NCBI GenBank assembly: GCA_037383845.1
Contig: JARRON010000011.1
Span: 1-52,921, forward strand
Length of the DNA stretch: 52,921 nucleotides
Direction of reading: 5' to 3'
Origin: JARRON01 sp037383845
GTDB taxonomy: Bacteria; Pseudomonadota; Gammaproteobacteria; Steroidobacterales; XN24
A program made the translations under genes and the position numbers. The notes below the pieces were generated by a model. That model was not told the DNA's origin. It made no database searches and was given only the letters and a program-made list of their open reading frames with translations. Of this stretch, positions 45,214 to 52,921 are shown in pieces; positions within the stretch are counted from its first letter, which is position 1; every line of letters starts with the position of its first letter.

Positions 45214-48200
45214 ATGCGCCTGAGCAAAGTCAAGCTGGCCGGCTTCAAGTCCTTTGTTGATCCGACCACCATCCAGTTCCCCAGCAACCTCGTTGGCATC
45301 GTCGGCCCGAACGGCTGCGGCAAGTCGAACGTCATCGACGCCGTCCGTTGGGTGATGGGAGAGACCTCCGCCAAGCACCTCCGCGGTGACTCCATGGCTG
45401 ACGTCATCTTCAACGGGTCGAGTGCCCGCAAGCCCGTGGGGTCGGCCTCCATCGAGCTGGTCTTCGACAATTCCGACGGCGCCGTGGGCGGGCAGTACGC
45501 CAGCTACGCAGAGATCTCGGTCAAGCGGGCGGTCTCCCGGGACGGCACCTCCACGTATTTCCTGAACGGTACCCGCTGCCGCCGCAAGGACATCACCACG
45601 CTTTTTCTCGGTACCGGGCTGGGGCCCCGCAGCTACGCCATCATCGAGCAGGGCATGATCTCCCGCCTTATCGAGGCCCGGCCGGAGGAGCTTCGCACGT
45701 ATCTCGAGGAGGCCGCCGGGATCTCCAAGTACAAGGAGCGCCGCCGGGAAACGGAAAATCGCATGCGGCACACCCGGGAGAACCTCGAGCGGCTCAACGA
45801 CCTTCGGGACGAGGTGGAAAAGCAGATCCGCCACCTGCAGCGCCAGGCGCGCACGGCGGAGCGTTACCGGGAGCTGAAGCAGGACGAACGGCGCCTGGAA
45901 GCCGAGCTGCTTGCGTTGCGGCTCGGTGAGCTGGAATCCGAGGAATCGGCGCGCACGGCGGCGCTGTCGGAGCAGGAAACTGCGCTGCAGGGCTCCGTCG
46001 CGTCCCTGCGCCAGGTAGAGGCGGCCATCGAGAAAGCCCGCGAACAGCACCAGGAGGAGAGCGAGGCGCTCAATGAGGTTCAGGGCCGCTACTATCGGCT
46101 TGGTGCCGAGATCGCCCGGCTCGAACAGGCGATTCAGCACGGCAAGGAACTCCGCCAGCGCCAGCAGCGAGAACTCGAGGAGGCGGAGCAGGGCCTGAAG
46201 GACATCCGCCATCACATTGACCGTGACCGGGACGTTCTCGACCAGCTCAACCTCGCCCTGGGCGAACTGGGTCCGAGCCTCGAGGAGGCCCGCTCGGCGG
46301 AGGCGACTTCTGCGGAGGCGCTGCGTTCCGCCGAGCAGAATCTCGAGGAATGGCGGGCGCGGTGGCAGTCCTTCAGCGGGGATGCGAGTGCCGCCCGCGA
46401 GGTCAGTGAGGTTGAACGGGCCCGCATCGAGCAGCTCGAGAGCCAGCGCCTGAGGCTCACCGAGCGGAGGAAGCGACTGCGGACCCAGGATCGTGAACTT
46501 ACAGCGCAGTTGGACGAGGGGCGCGGTCGCCTCCAGACGCTCCGCGGACAGCTCGCTTCCCAGGAGGCGCTTCAGGAGGCCGCCCTCGGTCACAAGGGCG
46601 GCAAGGTCGCGGAGTGGCTGAACGGGCGGGGCCTGGGAAACAATCCCCGGCTGGCCCAGCAGATCTCGGCGGCGGACGGCTGGGAGCGAGCCGTGGAAAC
46701 CGTCCTCGGAGGCTATCTGGAGGCGGTCTGCGTGGAAGGCCTGGACGGCGTGGCTGAGGCCCTCGACGGGCTGACCCACGGCGCCGCCAGCTTCCTGGAA
46801 GCCGGCTCGGGCCGCCATGAGCCGTCGGGGCAGGGCGAAACCCTGGAATCCATCGTCTCAGGGCCCTCGGCGGTGATCGGGCTCATGGCCGGGGTCCGGG
46901 TGGCCCAGCACCTGGGCGAGGCCCTGGCCCTGCGGCATCGGCTCAGGCCGGGCGAGTCGGTGATCACGCGGGAAGGAATCTGGATCGGCCCCAACTGGCT
47001 CAGGGTAAATCGGGCGGAGGATCCCCGTGCCGGCGTGCTGGCCCGGGAGCGGCAGATCCGGGAACTTCGTGGCGAGATCGATCAGGCCGCGACGGAAGTG
47101 GAGCAACGGTCCCGGCAGCACGCCCGAGTGCGGGAGCAACTGGAAGCGCTCGAGGAAGCTCGCGAGCAGCGCCAGCAGGAAGCCGCCGAGGCTCACCGCG
47201 GCGTAGTGGCCCTGGAGGGCCAGGTGGAGACTTCCCGGGCCCGCCGCGAGCAGTTCGAAGGCCGCCTGGAAGCACTGAGCCAGGAGCGCACCGAGATCAG
47301 CCAGCAGATCCAGGAGGCGGATGAGTCCCTGCGTGCCAGCCGGGGCCGCCTGCAGGGAAGCGTGGACCAGATGAGTGCCATCGAGTCCCGGCGCGGCGTC
47401 CTGGAGTCCGAGCGGGAAGCCCTTGTTTCTGCGGTGCAGGCCGCCCGCGACGCGGCGGCGAGGGATCGGCAGAACACGCAGGACATCGCCATTCGCGTGG
47501 AATCCCGTCGCAGCAGCCTGGATTCGGCGCAGCTGAGTCTGCAGCGATTCCAGGATCAGCTGGCGCGGTTTTCCGCTCGACGGGATGAACTCAGTCGACA
47601 GCTGGAGAGCGGCGTCGAACCCCTGGCTGCCCGCCAGGAGGAACTTGAAGGGTTGCTGGGCCAGCGAGTCGACGTGGACGAAGCCCTTGGCGAAGCACGC
47701 CGGGTACTTCAGGGCACTGAAGCCCGCCTCCGGGAGCTTCAAGGCGAGCGCTCCGAGTCCGAACAGGCTGTCGAGACAGCCCGGGGCGTCCTGGAAGAGG
47801 CGCGTCTGGTGGCGCGAGAAATCAGCGTCCGGCGTCAGACGGCGCAGGAGCAGTTCACAGCCACGGGCTTCGAGCTCGAGGCCCTCCGGGCGGAAATGCC
47901 GGGGGAGGCAGGCATCGAGCCCTGGGAGGAGAGCCTGGAGAAGCTCCGGCGGCGCATCGAGCGTCTCGGGCCGATCAACCTGGCTTCCATCGACGAGCTG
48001 AAGGAGCAGTCGGAGCGCAAGACCTACCTGGACGCCCAGTTCGAGGACCTGACTGACGCCCTGACGACACTCGAAAACGCCATCCGGAAGATCGACCGGG
48101 AAACCCGGACACGATTCAAGGAGACCTTTGACCGGGTCAACGCCGGGCTGCAGGACATATTCCCCCGCCTGTTCGGTGGCGGGCATGCGTTCCTGGAGCT

Positions 48201-48579
48201 CGGCTCGGAGGATCTGCTGGAGGCCGGCGTGACCGTGATGGCCCGGCCGCCGGGCAAGCGCATAAGCACTATCCATCTCCTTTCCGGCGGGGAGAAAGCT
48301 CTCTCCGCGGTGGCGCTCGTGTTCTCCATCTTCCAGCTGAATCCGGCGCCCTTCTGCATGCTGGACGAGGTGGACGCGCCTCTGGACGACGCAAATGTCA
48401 GCAGGTTCTGCGATATAGTCAGGTCCATGTCCGACCGGGTGCAGTTCATCATCATCACCCACAACAAGACGACCATGGAGATGGCCTCCCAGCTCACGGG
48501 CGTCACCATGCAGGAACCCGGGGTATCCCGGCTGGTGGCCGTTGACATTGACGAGGCCGTCGAGATGGTCGCGGTCTGA
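45214..48579 (+). CDS. smc: Chromosome segregation ATPase SMC
   Basis: SMC is the core of bacterial condensin with ScpA and ScpB. The 1121-residue protein has the N-terminal Walker A GPNGCGKSNVIDAVRW (about residues 31-46), long coiled coils (about 165-480 and 640-930), a hinge (about 485-640), and the C-terminal signature LLSGGEKALSAVALVF with Walker B FCMLDEVDAPLDD. MRLSKVKLAGFKSFVDPT is the usual N-terminus. Its presence, with zipA and ligA next to it, points to a lineage that uses SMC rather than MukBEF, such as Pseudomonas or Chromatiales-type gammaproteobacteria. Confidence 0.98.
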   Translation: MRLSKVKLAGFKSFVDPTTIQFPSNLVGIVGPNGCGKSNVIDAVRWVMGETSAKHLRGDSMADVIFNGSSARKPVGSASIELVFDNSDGAVGGQYASYAEISVKRAVSRDGTSTYFLNGTRCRRKDITTLFLGTGLGPRSYAIIEQGMISRLIEARPEELRTYLEEAAGISKYKERRRETENRMRHTRENLERLNDLRDEVEKQIRHLQRQARTAERYRELKQDERRLEAELLALRLGELESEESARTAALSEQETALQGSVASLRQVEAAIEKAREQHQEESEALNEVQGRYYRLGAEIARLEQAIQHGKELRQRQQRELEEAEQGLKDIRHHIDRDRDVLDQLNLALGELGPSLEEARSAEATSAEALRSAEQNLEEWRARWQSFSGDASAAREVSEVERARIEQLESQRLRLTERRKRLRTQDRELTAQLDEGRGRLQTLRGQLASQEALQEAALGHKGGKVAEWLNGRGLGNNPRLAQQISAADGWERAVETVLGGYLEAVCVEGLDGVAEALDGLTHGAASFLEAGSGRHEPSGQGETLESIVSGPSAVIGLMAGVRVAQHLGEALALRHRLRPGESVITREGIWIGPNWLRVNRAEDPRAGVLARERQIRELRGEIDQAATEVEQRSRQHARVREQLEALEEAREQRQQEAAEAHRGVVALEGQVETSRARREQFEGRLEALSQERTEISQQIQEADESLRASRGRLQGSVDQMSAIESRRGVLESEREALVSAVQAARDAAARDRQNTQDIAIRVESRRSSLDSAQLSLQRFQDQLARFSARRDELSRQLESGVEPLAARQEELEGLLGQRVDVDEALGEARRVLQGTEARLRELQGERSESEQAVETARGVLEEARLVAREISVRRQTAQEQFTATGFELEALRAEMPGEAGIEPWEESLEKLRRRIERLGPINLASIDELKEQSERKTYLDAQFEDLTDALTTLENAIRKIDRETRTRFKETFDRVNAGLQDIFPRLFGGGHAFLELGSEDLLEAGVTVMARPPGKRISTIHLLSGGEKALSAVALVFSIFQLNPAPFCMLDEVDAPLDDANVSRFCDIVRSMSDRVQFIIITHNKTTMEMASQLTGVTMQEPGVSRLVAVDIDEAVEMVAV

Positions 48580-48597
48580 CGTCCGGAGTCCGAGCAG

Positions 48598-49317
48598 GTG
48601 CCTGAGCTTCGCTGGATTCTGCTTGCCATCGGCGCGGTCGTCGTCGTGGGCGTCTACCTGTGGAGCCGGCGCCGGGAGGACCAGGACGAAGAGCCCCTGA
48701 GCCCGGCGCGCCGGGAGCCGGTACTGGGCGAGGCGCCCGCGCCCTGGGAGACCATGCATCCGGAGAGCGAGCGTCCGCCCGCCAGGCGGCCCGGGGCCCA
48801 GGCTGACGGCGATGACGTGGTAGCCGAAGCGAATAGCGCGGAGCCAGAGGCCGCGACGGCAGAGGGCGAGCAGCTGATCATCGTGCTTCGGGTCCGGGCC
48901 AGGCCGGAGCAGTCTTTCCAGGGGGCAGCCCTCGCCGAGGCCTTCGCGCAGGAAGGCCTGGAACACGGCCAGCTGGGTGCATTCCACAGTCTCGGGCCGG
49001 ACGGCCGGTCCCGGTTCATGGTGGCCAACCTCACCGAGCCGGGCAGCTTCGATCCCGATGGCATGGCGGACCAGGAGATCCCGGGCGTATCTCTGTTCAT
49101 GGTCCTGCCGGGACCTGCTGATCCACCTGCGACCCTGGATGCGATGCTCGGCGTCGCGCGGCGACTGGCCAGGCGCTTCAACGGCGAACTGCTGGACGAA
49201 AACGGCAGCACCCTCACGGTGCAGGAGGCGGCTTACCTGCGTGAGAAGGTGGTGGAATACTGGCGCCGGGTCAGGCTGGCCGGCGGCGGGGTAGGGAGAA
49301 CCGGAGACCTCCTGTGA
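48598..49317 (+). CDS. zipA: Cell division protein ZipA
   Basis: ZipA anchors FtsZ to the inner membrane at the division site. The 239-residue product has one N-terminal membrane helix (about 3-22), a charged and Pro/Ala-rich linker (about 23-92) and the C-terminal FtsZ-binding domain (about 93-235) with SFQGAALAEAFAQEGLEHG and PGVSLFMVLPGPADP. The start is GTG 48598. ZipA is confined to Gammaproteobacteria, which supports the taxonomic call. Its stop overlaps the ligA GTG by four bases. Confidence 0.94.
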   Translation: MPELRWILLAIGAVVVVGVYLWSRRREDQDEEPLSPARREPVLGEAPAPWETMHPESERPPARRPGAQADGDDVVAEANSAEPEAATAEGEQLIIVLRVRARPEQSFQGAALAEAFAQEGLEHGQLGAFHSLGPDGRSRFMVANLTEPGSFDPDGMADQEIPGVSLFMVLPGPADPPATLDAMLGVARRLARRFNGELLDENGSTLTVQEAAYLREKVVEYWRRVRLAGGGVGRTGDLL

Positions 49318-51362
49318 GTCCTGGCGGGTCCCCGTCAGTCGAGGCGCGTGCGAAGCAACTTCGCGAGCAAATCGAATACCACAACTATCGCTACTACGTT
49401 CTCGACGATCCCGAGATACCGGACGCCGAGTTCGACCGCCTTTTCCGCGAGCTGCAGCAGCTTGAAAAGGCGCACCCGGATATCGTCACCGAGGACTCGC
49501 CGACGCAGCGCGTAGGCGGACAGCCCGTGGACAGGTTCCGCGAGGTGAGGCACGCGGTCCCCATGCTCTCTCTGGAGAACGCTTTTTCGGAAGAGGAGAT
49601 GGCGGAGTTCGACCGCCGTGTCCGCGAGCGGCTCGACGTCGAGACTGTCGACTATACGGGCGAAACCAAGCTCGACGGTGTCTCCATCAGCCTTCTGTAC
49701 GAGCACGGTCGGCTGATCCGCGGCGCGACCCGGGGAGACGGCACCACGGGCGAGGACGTTACCCACAACGTCCGCACGGTCGATACGATCCCTCTGCGGC
49801 TGAGGGGAAAAGGCTTCCCTCGGTTGCTGGAGGTACGGGGCGAGGTTTTCATGCCCAGGGAGGGCTTCGCTGAGCTCAACCGGAAGCTTGAAGCGGCCGG
49901 GTCGAAAACTTTCGTGAATCCCCGTAACGCCGCGGCGGGGAGTCTTCGCCAGCTGGACCCGAGACTCGCGGCCGAGCGACCGCTGGCGTTTTTCGGCTTC
50001 GGCATCGGACAGGTAGAAGGAGAAAGTCTGCCGGAGCGTCACAGTGAAATTCTCACGGCCCTGCAGGAGTGGGGCATCCGGGTGTCACCCAGGACGCGCG
50101 TGGTCCGTGGACTGGATGGCTGCCGCACGTTCTACGACGGTCTCGCCGCGGAGCGGGCAGATCTGCCATATGAAATCGATGGGGTCGTCTTCAAGGTCGA
50201 TCGCAAGGATCAACAGCGGCAACTGGGCTTCGTATCCCGTGCTCCACGCTGGGCGATAGCCTGGAAATTTCCTGCCGAAGAGGCGGCGACGGTACTCCGG
50301 GACGTGGAGTTCCAGGTCGGCCGTACCGGTGCGCTGACACCGGTCGCTCGCCTGGAACCTGTTTTTGTCGGTGGCGTCACCGTCAGCAACGCTACCCTGC
50401 ACAACATGGACGAGATCGAACGCAAGGACGTTCGGCCGGGAGACACGGTCATCGTGCGGCGCGCCGGCGATGTGATCCCCGAAGTCGTGCGGGCGGTCCC
50501 GGAGAAACGCAAGCGCGGGGCGCGGCGCGTAAAGCTGCCCGAGAGCTGTCCGGTCTGTGGTTCCGAAGTCGTCCGCGCGGAGGGCGAGGTAGTCGCGCGT
50601 TGCTCGGGCGGCCTTTTCTGTCCGGCCCAGCGCAAGGAGTCGCTACGCCATTTCGCGTCCCGGCGCGCTATGGATATTGACGGCCTGGGGACGAAACTGA
50701 TCGATCAACTGGTGGAACAGGGCGCCGGCGGCAAACGCGTCAAGAACCCGGCGGACCTTTATGAACTGACCGCCGACGACCTCGTCCAGCTGGAACGCGT
50801 GGGCGCGAAGTCGGCCGAGAACCTGGTGAACGCGCTGGTGCAAAGCAAGGAGACAACACTGGCACGGTTCCTCTATGCTCTGGGCATCCGGGAGGTGGGA
50901 GAGGTCACTGCGGCCGCCCTTGCGGAGCATTTTGGTGAGCTGGAACGGCTCGAGGATGCAGACGAGGAAGAACTCCAGTCGGTTCCTGATGTCGGCCCGG
51001 TTGTCGCCCGGCATGTCCACGCTTTCTTCAGGCAGACGCACAACCGGGAGATAATCCAGCGACTACTGGCCGCCGGCGTTACCTGGCCGCGTCCCACATC
51101 CGGGGAAAGGTCAGGCAAGGCACTGGCAGGGAAGACCTTCGTGCTAACCGGGGCCCTGGAAGCGTTCACCAGAGACGAAGCCCGGGAACGCATTGAGGCG
51201 CTGGGCGGGAAGGTCACTGGCAGCGTGTCGCGCAAGACAGACTTCGTGGTGGTTGGTTCGGAAGCGGGATCCAAGCTCGAGAAGGCACAGGCGCTCGGCA
51301 TCCAGACGCTCGATGAGCCAGCATTCAGGGAACTGATCTCCGTGCATCACACGCGGGATTAG
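49314..51362 (+). CDS. ligA: NAD-dependent DNA ligase LigA
   Basis: LigA seals nicks during replication and repair using NAD+. The 682-residue protein has domain Ia at the N-terminus, the adenylated Lys119 in ETKLDGVSIS, RGDGTTGEDVT, an OB fold, a Cys4 zinc finger (CPVCGSE and CSGGLFC), helix-hairpin-helix repeats (about 480-585) and a C-terminal BRCT domain (about 600-680). Complete and of normal length. The start is GTG 49314, coupled to zipA. It is the last gene before a region of different base composition. Confidence 0.98.
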   Translation: MSPGGSPSVEARAKQLREQIEYHNYRYYVLDDPEIPDAEFDRLFRELQQLEKAHPDIVTEDSPTQRVGGQPVDRFREVRHAVPMLSLENAFSEEEMAEFDRRVRERLDVETVDYTGETKLDGVSISLLYEHGRLIRGATRGDGTTGEDVTHNVRTVDTIPLRLRGKGFPRLLEVRGEVFMPREGFAELNRKLEAAGSKTFVNPRNAAAGSLRQLDPRLAAERPLAFFGFGIGQVEGESLPERHSEILTALQEWGIRVSPRTRVVRGLDGCRTFYDGLAAERADLPYEIDGVVFKVDRKDQQRQLGFVSRAPRWAIAWKFPAEEAATVLRDVEFQVGRTGALTPVARLEPVFVGGVTVSNATLHNMDEIERKDVRPGDTVIVRRAGDVIPEVVRAVPEKRKRGARRVKLPESCPVCGSEVVRAEGEVVARCSGGLFCPAQRKESLRHFASRRAMDIDGLGTKLIDQLVEQGAGGKRVKNPADLYELTADDLVQLERVGAKSAENLVNALVQSKETTLARFLYALGIREVGEVTAAALAEHFGELERLEDADEEELQSVPDVGPVVARHVHAFFRQTHNREIIQRLLAAGVTWPRPTSGERSGKALAGKTFVLTGALEAFTRDEARERIEALGGKVTGSVSRKTDFVVVGSEAGSKLEKAQALGIQTLDEPAFRELISVHHTRD

Positions 51363-51428
51363 TGTCACCCGGGATCGCAGAAACAGTATTCGTGGGCGCA
51401 GCGTGTCGCGCGCCATCGGAGAAACCTT

Positions 51429-52262
51429 ATGAGTAACCCGATTCAGCAGGCCGCGCTGAAGGCATGCCGGCACTTCATGGTGCCCATCGCACGCTTCTTA
51501 CTGCGCAATGGAATCGGCTACCGGGAATTTGCTGAGATCAGCAAGCTGGCCTTCGTACAGGTGGCCAGCGACGAGTACGGCATTCGAGGGCGGAAGACCA
51601 ACATGTCGCGCGTTGCCATCATGACCGGGCTCACCCGCAAGGAGGTTCGGAAGGTGCGGGATCGGCTGTCTGGTCGTGACTGGGCGTTGGACACCTCACT
51701 CAGTAGGCCAGGTGTCGTGCTTTCGCACTGGGCGCAGGATCCGGAATTCTTAACAAAGGGTGGCAAGCCGAAGGCTCTACGATTCTCTGAGGACAGAGCG
51801 GATCGACCCTCGATAGAGCGCCTTGTGAAAAAACATGCGGGGGATATTCCGCCGGGGGCTATGCTGAAAGAGCTAGAACGCGCGGAGTGCGTGACTAAGG
51901 ACAGTAGAGGAAGGTGGAAGCTAATTAAGAGAGAGTTCTCGCCTGGCGGCACAGACACTTTCTTGGTGCAAAGGTTTGGAGAATGTATCCACGACCTGGC
52001 GAATACCATGTCTTACAACATGAGCTTAGCTCCGGGAGAACCGAGACTATTTGAGTTCCGGGCGTGGAATGACGCTGTGCCGCCTACAGCACTTCTTCCC
52101 CTGCGTGAATTTGTAGCTAAACAAGGTTATGACTATCTTCAGGCTGTGGACGACCTCCTTGGAGCGTCCGAGACGGACCCGGACGCGTCGAAGGAGGCTC
52201 GCCGCTGTGGGGTTGGTGTGTACTACTTCGAGGGGCCGAGACTAAATCAGTTCGCCCAATAA
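51429..52262 (+). CDS. DUF6502-like protein of unknown function
   Basis: The 277-residue protein matches the DUF6502 pattern as I remember it: an N-terminal helical part with FLLRNGIGYREFAEISKLAF and RGRKTNMSRVAIMTGLTRKEVRKVRD, which looks like a helix-turn-helix, and a C-terminal half of unknown fold. No catalytic motif, signal peptide or membrane helix is visible. The ATG has GGAGA seven bases upstream. Codon use and base composition differ from the rest of the window: several AGA, AGG, CTA, TTA and ATA codons and A/T-rich stretches after about 51.7 kb, which suggests foreign origin. It converges on the DUF5666-type gene. Confidence 0.7.
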   Translation: MSNPIQQAALKACRHFMVPIARFLLRNGIGYREFAEISKLAFVQVASDEYGIRGRKTNMSRVAIMTGLTRKEVRKVRDRLSGRDWALDTSLSRPGVVLSHWAQDPEFLTKGGKPKALRFSEDRADRPSIERLVKKHAGDIPPGAMLKELERAECVTKDSRGRWKLIKREFSPGGTDTFLVQRFGECIHDLANTMSYNMSLAPGEPRLFEFRAWNDAVPPTALLPLREFVAKQGYDYLQAVDDLLGASETDPDASKEARRCGVGVYYFEGPRLNQFAQ

Positions 52263-52264
52263 AA

Positions 52265-52294
52265 AACGGCGGCCAAGAAACTTCGGCCGCCGTT
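52265..52294 (-). terminator. Intrinsic terminator between the converging DUF6502- and DUF5666-type genes
   Basis: AACGGCGGCC (52265-52274) is an exact inverted repeat of GGCCGCCGTT (52285-52294). On the bottom strand the stem is followed by a T-run (TTTTTTA with the stem end), so it is a good terminator for the leftward gene; the top strand lacks a T-tail. Confidence 0.85.
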
Positions 52295-52319
52295 ACCAGC
52301 GCGAGTGTTCCGATGGAGT

Positions 52320-52921
52320 CTAGTCGGTGCTGAGCTTCGCTGCGTGAAGACGGCCCTGAAGCACTAGCCCGGTTGCCCTTACGAAATCTCCTTCCGAAAT
52401 GGCCCAGGCACTTGGAGCAGATCCTGCAGCAGCGGGGACAATCTCAATTCCACCGACGGAAAATACACCCTCTGCGTCAGAGCCCTTGGTTGCGTAGCCG
52501 GCCAAATAGGAGGGGGTCGCACCCTCAACATAGCGCCCATTGAGGATGACTATATCGCTAGCAACGATGCCCGTGCCGTCGTCCTTCAGCATTCCAAACA
52601 CCGCCACGGGGCGGGAGTTCCCAGAGGTCGCGGGCCGTTGCGCATAAAGGCGGGTTGCCTCGGTCACGAAGATTGTCTGACCAAGGACCGTAATAGTCTC
52701 GCCATCCGACTGCTCGACGAGGCCAAGTGCCAGCAACTCAACACCGCTACCAATGATGGCCTTGGGGCTGCCGCTACCGATGATGGCCTGAGGACTGCCG
52801 CTGCCAATGATGGCCTGGGGGCTGCCACTGCCGATGATGGCCTGGGGGCTGCCGCTGCCAATGATGGCCTGGGGGCTGCCGCTGCCAATGATGGCCTGGG
52901 GGCTGCCGCTGCCAATGATGG
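52320..52921 (-). CDS. DUF5666-like protein with 9-residue tandem repeats (5' end outside the window)
   Basis: The leftward frame is open from the right edge to the TAG at 52322-52320, so at least 199 residues are coded and the start lies beyond the window. A Met-type start at 52736 (TTG) is not the true one, because the repeat upstream is in the same frame. The visible part begins with six full and one partial copies of GSGSPQAII, then GVELLALGLVEQSDGE and a small beta-rich domain (TITVLGQTIFVTEATRLYA), which resembles DUF5666. Function unknown; the repeats probably form a flexible or beta-structured linker. No membrane segment is visible in the available part. Confidence 0.7.
   Translation of the reverse strand, partial: IIGSGSPQAIIGSGSPQAIIGSGSPQAIIGSGSPQAIIGSGSPQAIIGSGSPKAIIGSGVELLALGLVEQSDGETITVLGQTIFVTEATRLYAQRPATSGNSRPVAVFGMLKDDGTGIVASDIVILNGRYVEGATPSYLAGYATKGSDAEGVFSVGGIEIVPAAAGSAPSAWAISEGDFVRATGLVLQGRLHAAKLSTD
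52750..52921 (-). repeat. 27-bp in-frame tandem repeat
   Basis: Six full copies start at 52750, 52777, 52804, 52831, 52858 and 52885, and a partial copy starts at 52912 and runs off the window. The unit is about CCAATGATGGCCTGGGGGCT + GCCGCTG on the top strand and codes for GSGSPQAII on the bottom. Copies at 52804, 52858 and 52885 are nearly or fully identical; outer copies near the domain boundary have diverged, so the array seems to be growing on its outer side. Confidence 0.97.

Noticed and set aside
52750..52921. Regular repeats that might look like a CRISPR array
   Set aside because: The repeat is directly tandem at 27 bp with no spacers and is in frame with a coding sequence.

Overview
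The window is a high-GC chromosomal segment of a gammaproteobacterium. Gene content and order (hrcA-grpE-dnaK-dnaJ-dapB-carAB-greA, ftsH-folP-glmM-tpiA-secG-tRNA-Leu-nuoA-N, tRNA-fMet-rimP-nusA-infB-rbfA-truB-rpsO-pnp, smc-zipA-ligA) together with PhaR, single-domain QueF and SMC instead of MukBEF suggest the Chromatiales/Ectothiorhodospiraceae neighbourhood. That placement is an inference from synteny and is not proven. Nearly everything is core housekeeping. The least ordinary parts are the leftward block with an assembly gap (about 41.0-45.1 kb) and the right end after ligA (51.4-52.9 kb).

Layout. 1-4818: heat-shock chaperones, with hrcA cut by the left edge and a near-consensus sigma-32 promoter directly before dnaK. 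4815-10787: dapB, then carA, carB and greA, with a promoter and terminator-like leader before carA. 10790-14230: a small membrane protein, yhbY (leftward), rlmE and ftsH. 14334-17833: folP, glmM, tpiA, secG and tRNA-Leu(GAG). 18014-32232: a complete 14-gene nuo operon for respiratory complex I, most genes overlapping or nearly touching. 32254-40915: initiator tRNA and the translation/RNA operon rimP-nusA-infB-rbfA-truB-rpsO-pnp, with two tandem intrinsic terminators in the rimP leader. 40994-45080 (all leftward): YheT-type hydrolase, a 16-N assembly gap, phaR, gluQRS, dksA and queF. 45214-51362: smc, zipA and ligA. 51429-52921: a DUF6502-type gene facing a DUF5666-type gene that runs off the right edge and has an in-frame 27-bp tandem repeat.

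The genes work as conserved modules: chaperone folding, lysine and pyrimidine/arginine precursor synthesis, transcript cleavage and rRNA maturation, membrane protein quality control, folate and cell-wall precursor synthesis, NADH oxidation, translation initiation and RNA decay, and chromosome segregation, division and DNA ligation.

I found no clear new defence, secretion or biosynthetic system. The best leads are: (1) a DksA that has lost three of the four zinc-finger cysteines and carries a long Lys/Ala-rich, histone-H1-like N-terminal tail, interrupted by a one-base frameshift in an A-run; (2) a strong leftward promoter with PhaR-like TGC-N3-GCA operators pointing straight into the assembly gap, where a phasin-like gene may be missing; (3) a possible RNA thermometer hairpin over the dnaK Shine-Dalgarno; (4) attenuator-like leaders of carA and rimP; (5) an initiator tRNA with a U1-U72 mismatch; and (6) the expanding GSGSPQAII repeats in the DUF5666-type protein.
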